The position numbers and the translations under genes are program-made. Positions 7,496 through 15,328 of a stretch of DNA of 23,129 nucleotides are shown piece by piece. Each line of letters opens with the position of its first letter. Positions within the stretch are counted from its first letter, which is position 1. The notes under the pieces were generated by a model. That model saw nothing but the letters and a program-made list of their open reading frames with translations, was not told the origin of the DNA and made no database searches. The stretch is from a virus, in IMG/VR virus record IMGVR_UViG_3300034374_000195, positions 1 through 23,129 of that record; one strand, written 5' to 3'.

Positions 7496-8234
7496 TATTG
7501 ACCCCCAAGAAAATAATCCATCATTGGAAGAACAGGCTGCGCTTCAAGACGAGGCGCAGTCACCTTCTTCTGGTGAAGAAAAAATATTAGGTAAATTTGA
7601 TTCATACGAGGAACTAGAAAAAGCCTATGCTGAATTACAGTCAGAATACACAAAATCACGCCAATCAACTGAGAGCGAGAGTGTTTCGGATAGTAATGCA
7701 GAGGCATCTGAAGAGGTCGCTCGTGAAGCTGTGGAACAAGCTGGCTTAGATTTTGAAGCACTCAGTCAAGAGTTTTGGAATAATGACGGACTGGCTGATG
7801 CATCTTATGAACAGCTCGAGAAAGCTGGTATCCCAAGAAATTTAGTAGATAGCTATATTGAGGGACAGCAAGCTTTATTATCCACAACTACAAATCAAGT
7901 TTATGACTCTGTTGGCGGTCAGGATAGCTATGAAGCTATGACTGGTTGGGCTGGCGATAATCTATCCGAAGGACAGATTGATGCCTTTAACAGAGCAGTA
8001 AATAGCGGTGACATGGAAGAAACCATGTTTGCCGTTCAGGGTCTCAGATCAATGTATGAGGCTCAAAGAGGTGTTGAACCAGCACGAAACTTAGCTGGTC
8101 AATCACGCCCATCTGCCGATGCTTACTCGAGCCTAGCTCAAATGAAAGCAGATATGGCAGACCCACGATACAGTTCTGATCCTGCGTTCCGTGATCAAGT
8201 CGCAGCCAAACTGTCTCGCTCAAACATTATGTAA
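7473..8234 (+). CDS. capsid assembly (scaffold) protein, T7 gp9-like
   Basis: A 253-residue, strongly acidic protein between portal and capsid genes, the place and character of T7 gp9 (307 residues). Scaffold fills the procapsid and directs capsid protein assembly, then leaves. Residues 1-75 are acidic and probably disordered, with KFDSYEELEKAYAELQSEY, a segment typical of T7-like scaffolds. The middle (about 85-145) contains AGLDFEALSQEFWNNDGLAD and YEQLEKAGIPRNLVDSYIEG, also family-like. The C-terminal 50 residues (PSADAYSSLAQMKADMADPR, DPAFRDQVAAKL) match the conserved scaffold end that contacts capsid protein. The start may be ATG 7473 or ATG 7476; AAGGA lies five or eight bases upstream. 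Confidence 0.9.
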   Translation: MMATETVNIDPQENNPSLEEQAALQDEAQSPSSGEEKILGKFDSYEELEKAYAELQSEYTKSRQSTESESVSDSNAEASEEVAREAVEQAGLDFEALSQEFWNNDGLADASYEQLEKAGIPRNLVDSYIEGQQALLSTTTNQVYDSVGGQDSYEAMTGWAGDNLSEGQIDAFNRAVNSGDMEETMFAVQGLRSMYEAQRGVEPARNLAGQSRPSADAYSSLAQMKADMADPRYSSDPAFRDQVAAKLSRSNIM

Positions 8235-8245
8235 AGGATATTAGA

Positions 8246-8470
8246 ATGGCTAGGGATTATGAAGCAGAATACGCTGATTATCATTCCAAGCCCGAGCAGA
8301 AGAAGCGACGGGCAGGACGAAATGCAGCTCGTCGTTTAATGATTAGGAAGGGACTGGCTCGGAAGGGTGACGGCAAAGACGTACACCACAAAGACCGTAA
8401 CACTCTTAATAATGCATCTAGTAATCTTTCAGTCATGTCTCGGAGTGAAAACCGAGGCATGAAGACCTAA
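8246..8470 (+). CDS. small HNH-nuclease-like protein
   Basis: A 74-residue, very basic protein. Residues 45-71 carry an HNH-type core: D-V-H47-H48-K-D, then L-N-N (54-56), then N60-L and SRSENRG, the beta-beta-alpha-metal pattern of small HNH proteins linked to homing or group-I-intron endonucleases. Zinc-binding cysteines are absent, as in several phage HNH families. The N-terminal half (KKRRAGRNAARRLMIRKG) is a positively charged helix that could bind DNA or RNA. It sits between scaffold and capsid genes, where T7 has no gene, so it is either a free-standing mobile endonuclease or a domesticated DNA-binding protein. Activity cannot be judged by eye. AAAGGA lies about nine bases before the ATG. 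Confidence 0.78.
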   Translation: MARDYEAEYADYHSKPEQKKRRAGRNAARRLMIRKGLARKGDGKDVHHKDRNTLNNASSNLSVMSRSENRGMKT

Positions 8471-8588
8471 AGAAAACAGACCATTTGTACTTTTTGGCTC
8501 TCTGCGGAGAACAACCTCGAAGGAAAGGTGGCGAGTAATCTGAGGTTAACCCCTTAATTTTAACTCGTACAATAGAGGTACAACAAAA
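8471..8588 (+). other. leader region upstream of the capsid gene
   Basis: The longest non-coding stretch of the window, 118 bases. It holds two small hairpin possibilities: TCTC/GAGA around 8508-8511, and AACCTC (8513-8518) with GAGGTT (8542-8547). The second overlaps a perfect GGTTAACC palindrome at 8544-8551. The 3' end is AT-rich with a candidate -10 box and an AGAGG Shine-Dalgarno at 8574-8578. In T7 the equivalent place carries the strong phi10 promoter. I see no T7-consensus promoter here; a phage-specific promoter or a structured 5' leader is inferred. Confidence 0.55.
8546..8573 (+). promoter_or_regulatory. candidate promoter for the capsid gene
   Basis: TTAACC (8546-8551, four of six matches to a bacterial -35 box) and TACAAT (8568-8573, five of six matches to TATAAT) are separated by 16 bases and lie 15 bases before the capsid ATG. 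If used by sigma70-type polymerase the transcript would start only a few bases before the Shine-Dalgarno. It could equally be part of a phage polymerase promoter, whose consensus cannot be derived from one copy. Confidence 0.35.
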
Positions 8589-9545
8589 ATGGCTAATGCT
8601 ACTCCTTCGCGCTTAGGCGCAAATAATGGCGGTTCAGATAAGGACGCCTTGTTTCTCAAGGTATTCTCAGGCGAAGTCCTGACCGCTTTCGAACAGCAGA
8701 CCATCATGATGGACAAACATCAGGTTCGCACTATCGCTAACGGTAAGTCTGCTCAATTCCCAGTGATGGGTCGTACATCTGCTGATTACCATACTCCTGG
8801 TGATGAAATCACTGGTGACAGCATCAACCACTCAGAGAAGGTTATCACTATTAACGACCTCCTGCTGGCTTCTACCTTCATTGCTAACATCGATGAAGCT
8901 AAGAACCACTACGATGTTCGTTCAGTGTACTCTCGTGAGATGGGTATTGCGCTGGCTAACCAGATGGACAAGCACATCTTGCAGACCATCATTCAGGCAG
9001 CTAACGAAACCACTGCTACAGTGACTGGTGAAGCTGACATGGTTGGTGAGGTTATCACTTCAGCCAACTCTGGTACAGACGGTGATACCTTGATTGCCGC
9101 TATCTTCGATGCCGCACAGGCTCTCGATGAGAAGAACGTACCTGAAGATAACCGTTATGTTGTTGTGAAGCCTGAGCAGTACTATCTGCTGGCTAACAGC
9201 TCAAAGGTTATCAATGTTGACTTCGGCAACGCAGGAAACGGCTCAACCGCTACTGGTAAGGTCATGCAAGTTGCTGGCATCAATGTCCTGAAGTCAAACA
9301 ACCTACCTACTACCAACATCACAACTGGTGTTGACGCTGGTACTTCAACCCGTCAGGCCGTTGACGCTTCTAACACCACAGCATTGGTATTCCACCCATC
9401 TGCTGCTGGTACTGTGAAGCTGATGGACTTGGCTACAGAGTCTGAGTACGACATCCGTCGTCAGGGTACTCTGATGGTTGCTAAGTATGCAGTAGGTCAT
9501 GGCGTACTGCGTAACGAAGCTGCTGTGCAGATTCAGTCTGCCTAA
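8589..9545 (+). CDS. major capsid protein, T7 gp10-like
   Basis: A 318-residue protein that forms the icosahedral HK97-fold shell; T7 gp10A is 344. Family-typical segments: the N-arm with SDKDALFLKVFSGEVLTAFE, TIANGKSAQFPVMGRTSA, YHTPGDEI, NDLLLASTFIANIDEAKNHY (E-loop and spine region), the helix with ALANQMDKHILQTIIQAANE, and the late VAKYAVGHGVLRNEAAVQI. The gene is bracketed by a leader on the 5' side and a strong terminator on the 3' side, so it can be expressed at a high level on its own. Its GC content (47% over 8641-8940) is typical of the structural core. There is no readthrough frame long enough after the stop for a gp10B-type extension before the terminator. Confidence 0.97.
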   Translation: MANATPSRLGANNGGSDKDALFLKVFSGEVLTAFEQQTIMMDKHQVRTIANGKSAQFPVMGRTSADYHTPGDEITGDSINHSEKVITINDLLLASTFIANIDEAKNHYDVRSVYSREMGIALANQMDKHILQTIIQAANETTATVTGEADMVGEVITSANSGTDGDTLIAAIFDAAQALDEKNVPEDNRYVVVKPEQYYLLANSSKVINVDFGNAGNGSTATGKVMQVAGINVLKSNNLPTTNITTGVDAGTSTRQAVDASNTTALVFHPSAAGTVKLMDLATESEYDIRRQGTLMVAKYAVGHGVLRNEAAVQIQSA

Positions 9546-9555
9546 GCTAACAATT

Positions 9556-9586
9556 AGAGAGGCACTTTCGGGTGTCTCTCTTTTTT
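9556..9586 (+). terminator. intrinsic terminator after the capsid gene
   Basis: A ten-base-pair stem (9556-9565 with 9572-9581, including one G-U pair) closes a six-base loop TTTCGG and is followed by T at 9581-9586. It starts ten bases after the capsid stop. This is the position of T-phi in T7, downstream of gene 10, and it should reduce transcription into the tail genes so that capsid protein is made in excess. Confidence 0.9.
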
Positions 9587-9600
9587 ACTAAGAGGTTAAT

Positions 9601-10197
9601 ATGGCACTTGTCCCAACTACTAAGCTGGAAGCTGTGAATGCCTGTCTATCTAATATAGGCGAAGCTCCAGTGGCATCTCTAACAGGACTTCAGGTTGACG
9701 CTCAGGTTGCCTCCTCGATTATCGATGAGGTGTCCCGTGAGGTACAGACCCACGGCTGGCACTGGAACTCCGAAGTTCATACATTAAAACCAGATATCAA
9801 TAGTGAAATTAAGCTCCCAGCTAATGCATTCCGTGTAGACACTGTACAAGAAGATGTATCTACCGATGTTATTCAGCGTGGTATGAAGCTGTATGACCGT
9901 AAGGAAAACAGTTATAAATTCACTAAAGCCTTAAAACTAAGACTTACTGTAGGTCTCGACTTTGATGACCTACCGGAAGCAGCCCGTAGGTATATCACTG
10001 TTCGCTCTATTCGGGTATTCCAAGAGCGTACTCTAGGGTCTGACTCTCTGTCTAAATTTAACAGAGCAGACGAGCAACAGGCTTGGGGTCTCCTTCAGCA
10101 TGAAGAAGCAGAGACAGCAGACTACAATGTACTTACAGATAGCTACTCCACATATTCTATGGTGGGCAGATATGCCCCAGTCAGGAGGACTTACTAA
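9601..10197 (+). CDS. tail tubular protein A (adaptor), T7 gp11-like
   Basis: A 198-residue protein, near-identical in length to T7 gp11 (196). It forms the ring joining portal to the nozzle. The N-terminus (TKLEAVNACLSNIGEAPV), then VASSIIDEVSREVQTHGWHW, and LPEAARRYITVRSIRVFQER near residue 120-145 are hallmarks of the gp11 family. The C-terminal Tyr-rich tail (YSTYSMVGRYAPVRRTY) is likely to contact neighbouring tail proteins. The start follows AGAGG in the short space after the terminator, so its expression depends on readthrough or an upstream promoter. The stop overlaps the next ATG by one base. Confidence 0.94.
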   Translation: MALVPTTKLEAVNACLSNIGEAPVASLTGLQVDAQVASSIIDEVSREVQTHGWHWNSEVHTLKPDINSEIKLPANAFRVDTVQEDVSTDVIQRGMKLYDRKENSYKFTKALKLRLTVGLDFDDLPEAARRYITVRSIRVFQERTLGSDSLSKFNRADEQQAWGLLQHEEAETADYNVLTDSYSTYSMVGRYAPVRRTY

Positions 10198-12551
10198 TGG
10201 CTCTCGTTGCTGGCACAATGCCTAATATGTTCAACGGTGTCAGTCAGCAGCCCCCAGCACTCCGATTGCAAAACTCTTGTACTGAGATGGAGAACGGTTG
10301 GGCTTCGCTTGTTGCTGGCCTACAAAAACGTCCAGGTTCTGAGATTGTTGCAAGACTAGGTAACAATATCTCAGGTAACATCAAAGGACACTTCTTCCAG
10401 AGATTTGATGGCAAGAAGTTCTTTATTAACGTACAAGATAATGACATCAAGGTATATGATGAGACTGGTAGCTCTAAGACAGTCAATGGTACACTTTCTG
10501 GCTCATACCTAGATTTTAATTCGAACCCCCGTGAAAACTGTAAGATGATTACGGTGGGTGATACTACATTTATTCTAAACAGAACGGTTAATGCTGCCGC
10601 CTCTACAATAGCAGAGTCCAGTATTACGCCAGCTCGTCTAGACCCAGACCGCTACTGGTCTATCTTTATTAAAGGGTCATTGAGCAACTCTAATTATGCT
10701 ATCTATGTAAATAATGTCCTAAAGGCTAACTTTACCACAGGGGCTAACACAGAGGCTTCTAATGCTGTCGAGCGTACAGAAGAGATTGCACAAGAGCTTG
10801 TAAACGATTTATCTGCTGCTGGTTACACTGTAGCTAGATACAACTCAACAATCTCTCTATATCTCGCATCTACAGATGTAGTGACAATCGATGAAGGCAA
10901 TGGCGGTAATGCCATGACAGCTTTCAAAGATGAACTAACAAGCTTTGAAGACCTCCCTGCACAGGATAAAGATGGTCGTCTGGTTCGCATTATTGGTGAA
11001 CCTGGGTTTGATGGTGATGACTACTATGTTGTTTATCAGGATGGATTATGGATAGAGACACATGGCTACGGTAAGAAGAGACAGCTAACTGCCTCAACCC
11101 TGCCTCATACATTATCCTACGATGCCTCTACAGACTCGTTCACATTCGATGAGCATACTTGGGCTAAGATGCTTGTAGGTGATGATACAACAAATGCTGA
11201 CCCTACCTTTGTAGGCAAGCCTATTAACGATATCTTTATCCATCAAGGACGCATGGGCTTTCTCGCTGATGAGAACGTGATTATGTCTGAAGCTGATTAC
11301 TTTGAGAATTTCTTCAGAACCACTGTCGCCCAACTAGTAGATGCTGATCCAATCGATATCGCTGCGGTAACTGGTCAAGTTACACTGCTAAACTTTGCTG
11401 TCCCGTTTAACAAGAAACTGCTCGTCTTCTCAGACAGAACGCAATACATTCTTGAAACGCTGGACTTACTCTCCCCAAAAACTGCACAACTGAACTTTGC
11501 TTCAGCTTTTAACTGCTCCAAGACACAGACCCCTGTACAAGTCGGTGCTTACATTTACTTTGCCGATGACACTGGGACAAACTCTAAGCTCATGGAGTAC
11601 TTCGTAGATAACGACTTAAACACAGAGAACGCTGATGAGGTATCAGCACAGATACCAGAATATATCAAATCTCCTGTACAATACATCGGGGGTTCTAGTC
11701 GTCTTTCTAGCGTATTTCTACTAGGCAGCAATCCAAACGAACTCTACTGCTATAAATACTTCCAAGGGACTCAAGGTAAAATCCAGTCATCTTGGGGTAA
11801 GTGGATATTCGAAGGTGATGTCAAATACTTTACGCTAGTCGATAATGATATGTTCCTGCTGGTGGATTATGATAGTGACGGGCTGTATATGGAGAAGATA
11901 AACATCGAGGAAGACTCGGTGCGCTCCAGTACATCCTTTCCTATTCACCTAGATCACAGCTTTAAGTTCTCGGACACTACAAGGACGTATGATGCCGCTA
12001 CAGGCCTAACTACGTTCACACTGCCCCATCCTACCCCAGCAACCGCTGTGTTCGTTCAGAGCGACGCTGACGCCCCTAGAGGGATAACTATAGGCACTAC
12101 TAGAACCAACAGCACAACATTTACTGCTATCGGTGATTATACTGGCTCAGATTACGATAATGCGATTATCGGAAGAAACTATACCTTCCGCTATGAGTAT
12201 TCTCCCTTCTTCCTAAAAGAAGACAAGGGTCAGGGTCAGGTAGCCATACAGGATGGTAGGCTGTCGGTCAGGTATGTGTCAGTACAATACGAAGATACAG
12301 CTCAGTTCACTGCTAGAGTAACCAACCGTGGTCGAACCCCTTATGAATATACTTTCTCAGGGCGCAACCTCGGGTCTGGTAATAATACACTAGGCGGTCT
12401 GTCGTTGGACGATGGTGAATTCAAGTTCCCAGTTATGGGTGAAAATCTTTACACAAAGATTGAACTCCTAAACGACACTCCGTTCCATTGTACGTTTACT
12501 GGTACAGAATGGAACGCACAGTGGACAGCGAAGGCTGTAAGAAGGGTCTAA
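10197..12551 (+). CDS. tail tubular protein B (nozzle), T7 gp12-like
   Basis: A 784-residue protein, against about 794 for T7 gp12, forming the distal tail nozzle that fibres surround. Typical segments: MPNMFNGVSQQPPALRLQNS at the N-terminus, the LVAGLQKRPGSE that follows, PINDIFIHQGRMGFLADENV and YFENFFRTTVAQLVDADPID near residue 345-385, FNKKLLVFSDRTQYIL, and the late RVTNRGRTPYEYTFSGRNLG. The fold is expected to be beta-rich. The start shares bases with the preceding stop as TAATG, indicating coupling. No truncation or frameshift is seen. The stop again overlaps the next start by one base. Confidence 0.95.
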   Translation: MALVAGTMPNMFNGVSQQPPALRLQNSCTEMENGWASLVAGLQKRPGSEIVARLGNNISGNIKGHFFQRFDGKKFFINVQDNDIKVYDETGSSKTVNGTLSGSYLDFNSNPRENCKMITVGDTTFILNRTVNAAASTIAESSITPARLDPDRYWSIFIKGSLSNSNYAIYVNNVLKANFTTGANTEASNAVERTEEIAQELVNDLSAAGYTVARYNSTISLYLASTDVVTIDEGNGGNAMTAFKDELTSFEDLPAQDKDGRLVRIIGEPGFDGDDYYVVYQDGLWIETHGYGKKRQLTASTLPHTLSYDASTDSFTFDEHTWAKMLVGDDTTNADPTFVGKPINDIFIHQGRMGFLADENVIMSEADYFENFFRTTVAQLVDADPIDIAAVTGQVTLLNFAVPFNKKLLVFSDRTQYILETLDLLSPKTAQLNFASAFNCSKTQTPVQVGAYIYFADDTGTNSKLMEYFVDNDLNTENADEVSAQIPEYIKSPVQYIGGSSRLSSVFLLGSNPNELYCYKYFQGTQGKIQSSWGKWIFEGDVKYFTLVDNDMFLLVDYDSDGLYMEKINIEEDSVRSSTSFPIHLDHSFKFSDTTRTYDAATGLTTFTLPHPTPATAVFVQSDADAPRGITIGTTRTNSTTFTAIGDYTGSDYDNAIIGRNYTFRYEYSPFFLKEDKGQGQVAIQDGRLSVRYVSVQYEDTAQFTARVTNRGRTPYEYTFSGRNLGSGNNTLGGLSLDDGEFKFPVMGENLYTKIELLNDTPFHCTFTGTEWNAQWTAKAVRRV

Positions 12552-13012
12552 TGTTACATACAGAAGTTACTGAGGCTTGGCACATCTCGTCGCTGGCCTC
12601 ACGGCTTCGGGACGCTGACAAGCAAGAAATAAAAGCCTCCTCCGATCTTGAAGCCCTAGAGGGTCTCTCGAGGTCGGTGGAGTATTCCCCCATATGCTAC
12701 ACAATCATGGAAGACGAACTACCAGTCGGTATCTTTGGTACTGCTCCAGACGACGCTAACTCAGCTCTAGTATGGATGCTTGCCAGTGAAGACTTGAAGC
12801 GTCATTCCAGGCAGTTCCTACGAGAAAGTAGGGATTATATAAAACAACTCCACGAGGAATCTAAAGCAGACCTTCTGTGGAACTTAACAGATAAAAGAAA
12901 CACAGTTCACCATAAGTGGCTGAAGTGGTGTGGGTTCTCATTCATCCGTGAGGTGAACTGGGGCGCACATAATTTGCCGTTTTACGAATTTGGAAGGTTT
13001 GAAAATGTGTGA
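12551..13012 (+). CDS. T7 gp13-like virion morphogenesis protein
   Basis: A 153-residue protein in the gene 13 position between nozzle and gp14. It resembles T7 gp13 (138 residues) in layout: a short N-terminal segment, CYTIMEDELPVGIFGTAPDD as central strands, VWMLASEDLKRHSRQFLRES as the helix, LWNLTDKRNTVHHKWLKWCG, and FSFIREVNWGAHNLPFYEF at the end. The arrangement recalls a degenerate GNAT acetyltransferase fold, with the N-x-x-H-x-x-x-L-x-x-x-G-F segment near the C-terminus; enzymatic activity is not implied. In T7 the protein is needed for proper virion assembly. ATG 12551 was chosen because it overlaps the preceding stop as TAATG and follows AAGAAGG by five bases. A longer frame from 12488 would lie inside the nozzle gene without such signals. 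Confidence 0.85.
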   Translation: MLHTEVTEAWHISSLASRLRDADKQEIKASSDLEALEGLSRSVEYSPICYTIMEDELPVGIFGTAPDDANSALVWMLASEDLKRHSRQFLRESRDYIKQLHEESKADLLWNLTDKRNTVHHKWLKWCGFSFIREVNWGAHNLPFYEFGRFENV

Positions 13013-13544
13013 CGTTACAGCAGCCGTCCAAGGCGGTCAGGCGGTAATGCAGTATCAGGCAGAGCGTGAGAAAGTTAATGCCGCCAATGCTGCCGCCAAC
13101 GCCAGTATTACAAGTGGACGAAAAGATTATAATTATAAGTCTGGTGTTGCCCAAGGTAATTATCAATTAGACGCTAGGGCGCAAAACCAAACAGAATTTG
13201 ACACAATATTAGCAAACAGAGCCGCACGGTCTACAGCCATTGCGTCTGCCGCATCCCAAGGTGTCACAGGTAAATCTGTTGATGCCACCATCAACGCTAT
13301 TATTCAGCAGGGTGCAAGAAACACAACCAGAGTTAAAGACCAAGAGATTGTTCTGGATAGAGCATATGAGGCTGAGGCCTACGGTATGCAGAAGAACATG
13401 GAACAGGTTATTGCCAGTAATCCGCTACAAGCCGCCCCCAATCCATTGGGTGTTGCCTTGGGTATTGGTGGAGCAACTGCTGGTGCAAACGATAGAGCTA
13501 TAGACGCTGGAGGTAAGGGTTTCCTACCTTCCATGTTTGGATAA
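13005..13544 (+). CDS. internal virion protein, T7 gp14-like
   Basis: A 179-residue Ala/Gln/Asn-rich protein (T7 gp14: 196) and the first of three core proteins ejected into the cell to form the channel for DNA entry; gp14 inserts in the outer membrane. It begins MCDVTAAVQGGQAVMQYQAE, like the MC-start of T7 gp14, and continues as long helices (NAANAAANASITSG, RSTAIASAASQGVTGKSVDA, TRVKDQEIVLDRAYEAEAYG). A small hydrophobic Gly-rich stretch (NPLGVALGIGGATAGA) lies near residue 145-160 and could insert in membrane. ATG 13005 follows GGAAGG by seven bases and overlaps gp13 by eight bases; a TTG at 12990 is in frame but precedes the Shine-Dalgarno. Confidence 0.87.
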   Translation: MCDVTAAVQGGQAVMQYQAEREKVNAANAAANASITSGRKDYNYKSGVAQGNYQLDARAQNQTEFDTILANRAARSTAIASAASQGVTGKSVDATINAIIQQGARNTTRVKDQEIVLDRAYEAEAYGMQKNMEQVIASNPLQAAPNPLGVALGIGGATAGANDRAIDAGGKGFLPSMFG

Positions 13545-13555
13545 GGAATTAAGAA

Positions 13556-15325
13556 ATGGCACGGACTACAGTTGATTTAACACCTGTGTCTCCCACTGCG
13601 AGGGGAATAGGACGACAGGGGTCAGGTGCAGTACAATATAGAGCTAACCCAAACGCTGGCAGTTCTGCGGAACTTCTGGCAAATAGCTTGAATGTTGTAT
13701 TGGACGCATCTCAACGCAATGACCGAAGAAAGATTGATGAGGCTAACAAGAAGTTTGAGCTAGAGTTTGATGGGTATGTATCTAAGGCACTGCAAGGTGA
13801 CAATACTACAGGCATCGAAGAGCTAGACACACTGTATCCAGACATGAGTATGACAAGGAAGCTCATGATCCTGAAGGCGGCTGGTAAGGCCACTATGGAA
13901 CGGGACGATGACTTTCAGAGCTTAGTGGCATCTATTGGTGCGCCTAGCACTGACGAGTTTGGTAACTCTACAGGCTTTGCAAATACCCTAGACGGTATCA
14001 ATTCCGGCTATGCATCGGCAGAGCAATACATCCGTGATAAGTACGGTGAATCAAATGGTGCATATGTATCAGGGATGCTCGGCTACCTAGATGGTCAGCG
14101 TTCAGCTCAGGTACAGCAGTATGTCGCTGGAAAACGAGCAGACGAGCTACAGGCCACTGCTAATGACTTTTCAACTACAGATAAAGCTTTAGCGGCATCT
14201 GGTGACTGGAAAACTCTACAGCAACGGGACGATATCTGGCGTTCTGCCGGAGGAAACGATTTTATTCAAGGTAAGACCCGTAACGCTGAAATTTTGAATG
14301 CAGCCCGTGACCAAGCTTTATTAAATAGAGACATAGGTGTCTTAAAGGATGCTCCAGAAGTTTACAAAGGCATCATGAAAGATAAGCCCCAGCTATGGGA
14401 CACTTATATGTCTAATGTACAGCGTGAGATTGACAGACTGAATGCTGTCGATGCTGCGGCTACGCTCAAGAAAAAAGAAGATGAACAAAAGCTTCGTAAG
14501 GACACCCTACTAGATAAGATGATCAAAGGTGACCCACCCCTTACTGAATCTGAAGTCCGTGAAGTAGAAGGCTACTCAGACCTCAGCTCTGCTCGTGAGC
14601 GACTACGGGCTAACACTGGTGTCGATAAGACAGTCTCTAAGAACAACCTAGTAACACTACAAGGTCAGTTAAAAGAAGCTGATACTGTAGAGGAACTAGA
14701 GGAACTAGGGCTTACTGAGGCAGCATTAGGTAACCCAGAAGCAATCATCAGGTGGGCATCTACACAGCCTGATATTCATCCTGACGATGTCCCTGCTCTT
14801 ATCGAGGCTACACAGTCAGCTTACTATATTACTGATGTTAAAAACTCTAATGAACATAAGCGGTTCGAAACCCAAGTAGAAGGTGCGCTTGCTGAAATTA
14901 GAAACGTAGCTTTACTGGACGGTCAATATGGTATGGCTGGTGGGCTATTAAACCAAGATAGCACATTCTATGCACGAGGTAAGACATTAGCAAAAGACGA
15001 GTTTTCTGAGCTTGTAGAGATTTACAGGGAAGAAAACGGAAATGAAAAGCTTACTAAAAGACAGCTAAAGGAAATCCGTGAGCTTGTTGTTGCAAAAGTC
15101 GAAAAATATGTCGAGAGCTTTAGAAACCAGACTACAGCATCTGCTGCTTACCAACTGAAAGAGCAAACAGAAAAACTACGAAACACTAGTAATGAGTATA
15201 GAGACCCTGAATCAGGGGTTATCTACCCTGTCATTAGCCCTGCTGAAGCGGCTGAAGTCAAGGCTATCAATCCTGATGTAGAGTTCAAGGAAATCACTCC
15301 AAATAGACTTATTCAAACGAGGTAA
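13556..15325 (+). CDS. internal virion protein, T7 gp15-like
   Basis: A 589-residue protein in the gene 15 position, shorter than T7 gp15 (747). gp15 forms the periplasmic tube of the ejectosome with gp16. The N-terminus (VSPTARGIGRQGSGAVQYRA) is a Gly/Arg-rich arm, followed by mainly helical charged sequence: LNVVLDASQRNDRRKIDEAN, LMILKAAGKATMERDDDFQS, YIRDKYGESNGAYVSGMLGY near residue 155-180, and long helices rich in Lys/Glu around 300-400 and 480-560. No enzymatic motif was found. AAGGA overlaps the preceding stop and precedes the ATG. The next gene starts four bases after the stop. Assignment relies mainly on synteny, length and N-terminal character. Confidence 0.85.
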   Translation: MARTTVDLTPVSPTARGIGRQGSGAVQYRANPNAGSSAELLANSLNVVLDASQRNDRRKIDEANKKFELEFDGYVSKALQGDNTTGIEELDTLYPDMSMTRKLMILKAAGKATMERDDDFQSLVASIGAPSTDEFGNSTGFANTLDGINSGYASAEQYIRDKYGESNGAYVSGMLGYLDGQRSAQVQQYVAGKRADELQATANDFSTTDKALAASGDWKTLQQRDDIWRSAGGNDFIQGKTRNAEILNAARDQALLNRDIGVLKDAPEVYKGIMKDKPQLWDTYMSNVQREIDRLNAVDAAATLKKKEDEQKLRKDTLLDKMIKGDPPLTESEVREVEGYSDLSSARERLRANTGVDKTVSKNNLVTLQGQLKEADTVEELEELGLTEAALGNPEAIIRWASTQPDIHPDDVPALIEATQSAYYITDVKNSNEHKRFETQVEGALAEIRNVALLDGQYGMAGGLLNQDSTFYARGKTLAKDEFSELVEIYREENGNEKLTKRQLKEIRELVVAKVEKYVESFRNQTTASAAYQLKEQTEKLRNTSNEYRDPESGVIYPVISPAEAAEVKAINPDVEFKEITPNRLIQTR

Positions 15326-15328
15326 AAC

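Noticed and set aside
9500-9600. Possible gp10B-type frameshift extension of the capsid protein
   Set aside because: The terminator begins ten bases after the stop and no long frame or clear slippery site followed by an open frame is present.
12488-12550. Longer N-terminus for the gp13-like protein
   Set aside because: The extra 21 residues lie inside the nozzle gene and lack family resemblance, while ATG 12551 has a TAATG overlap and a good Shine-Dalgarno.
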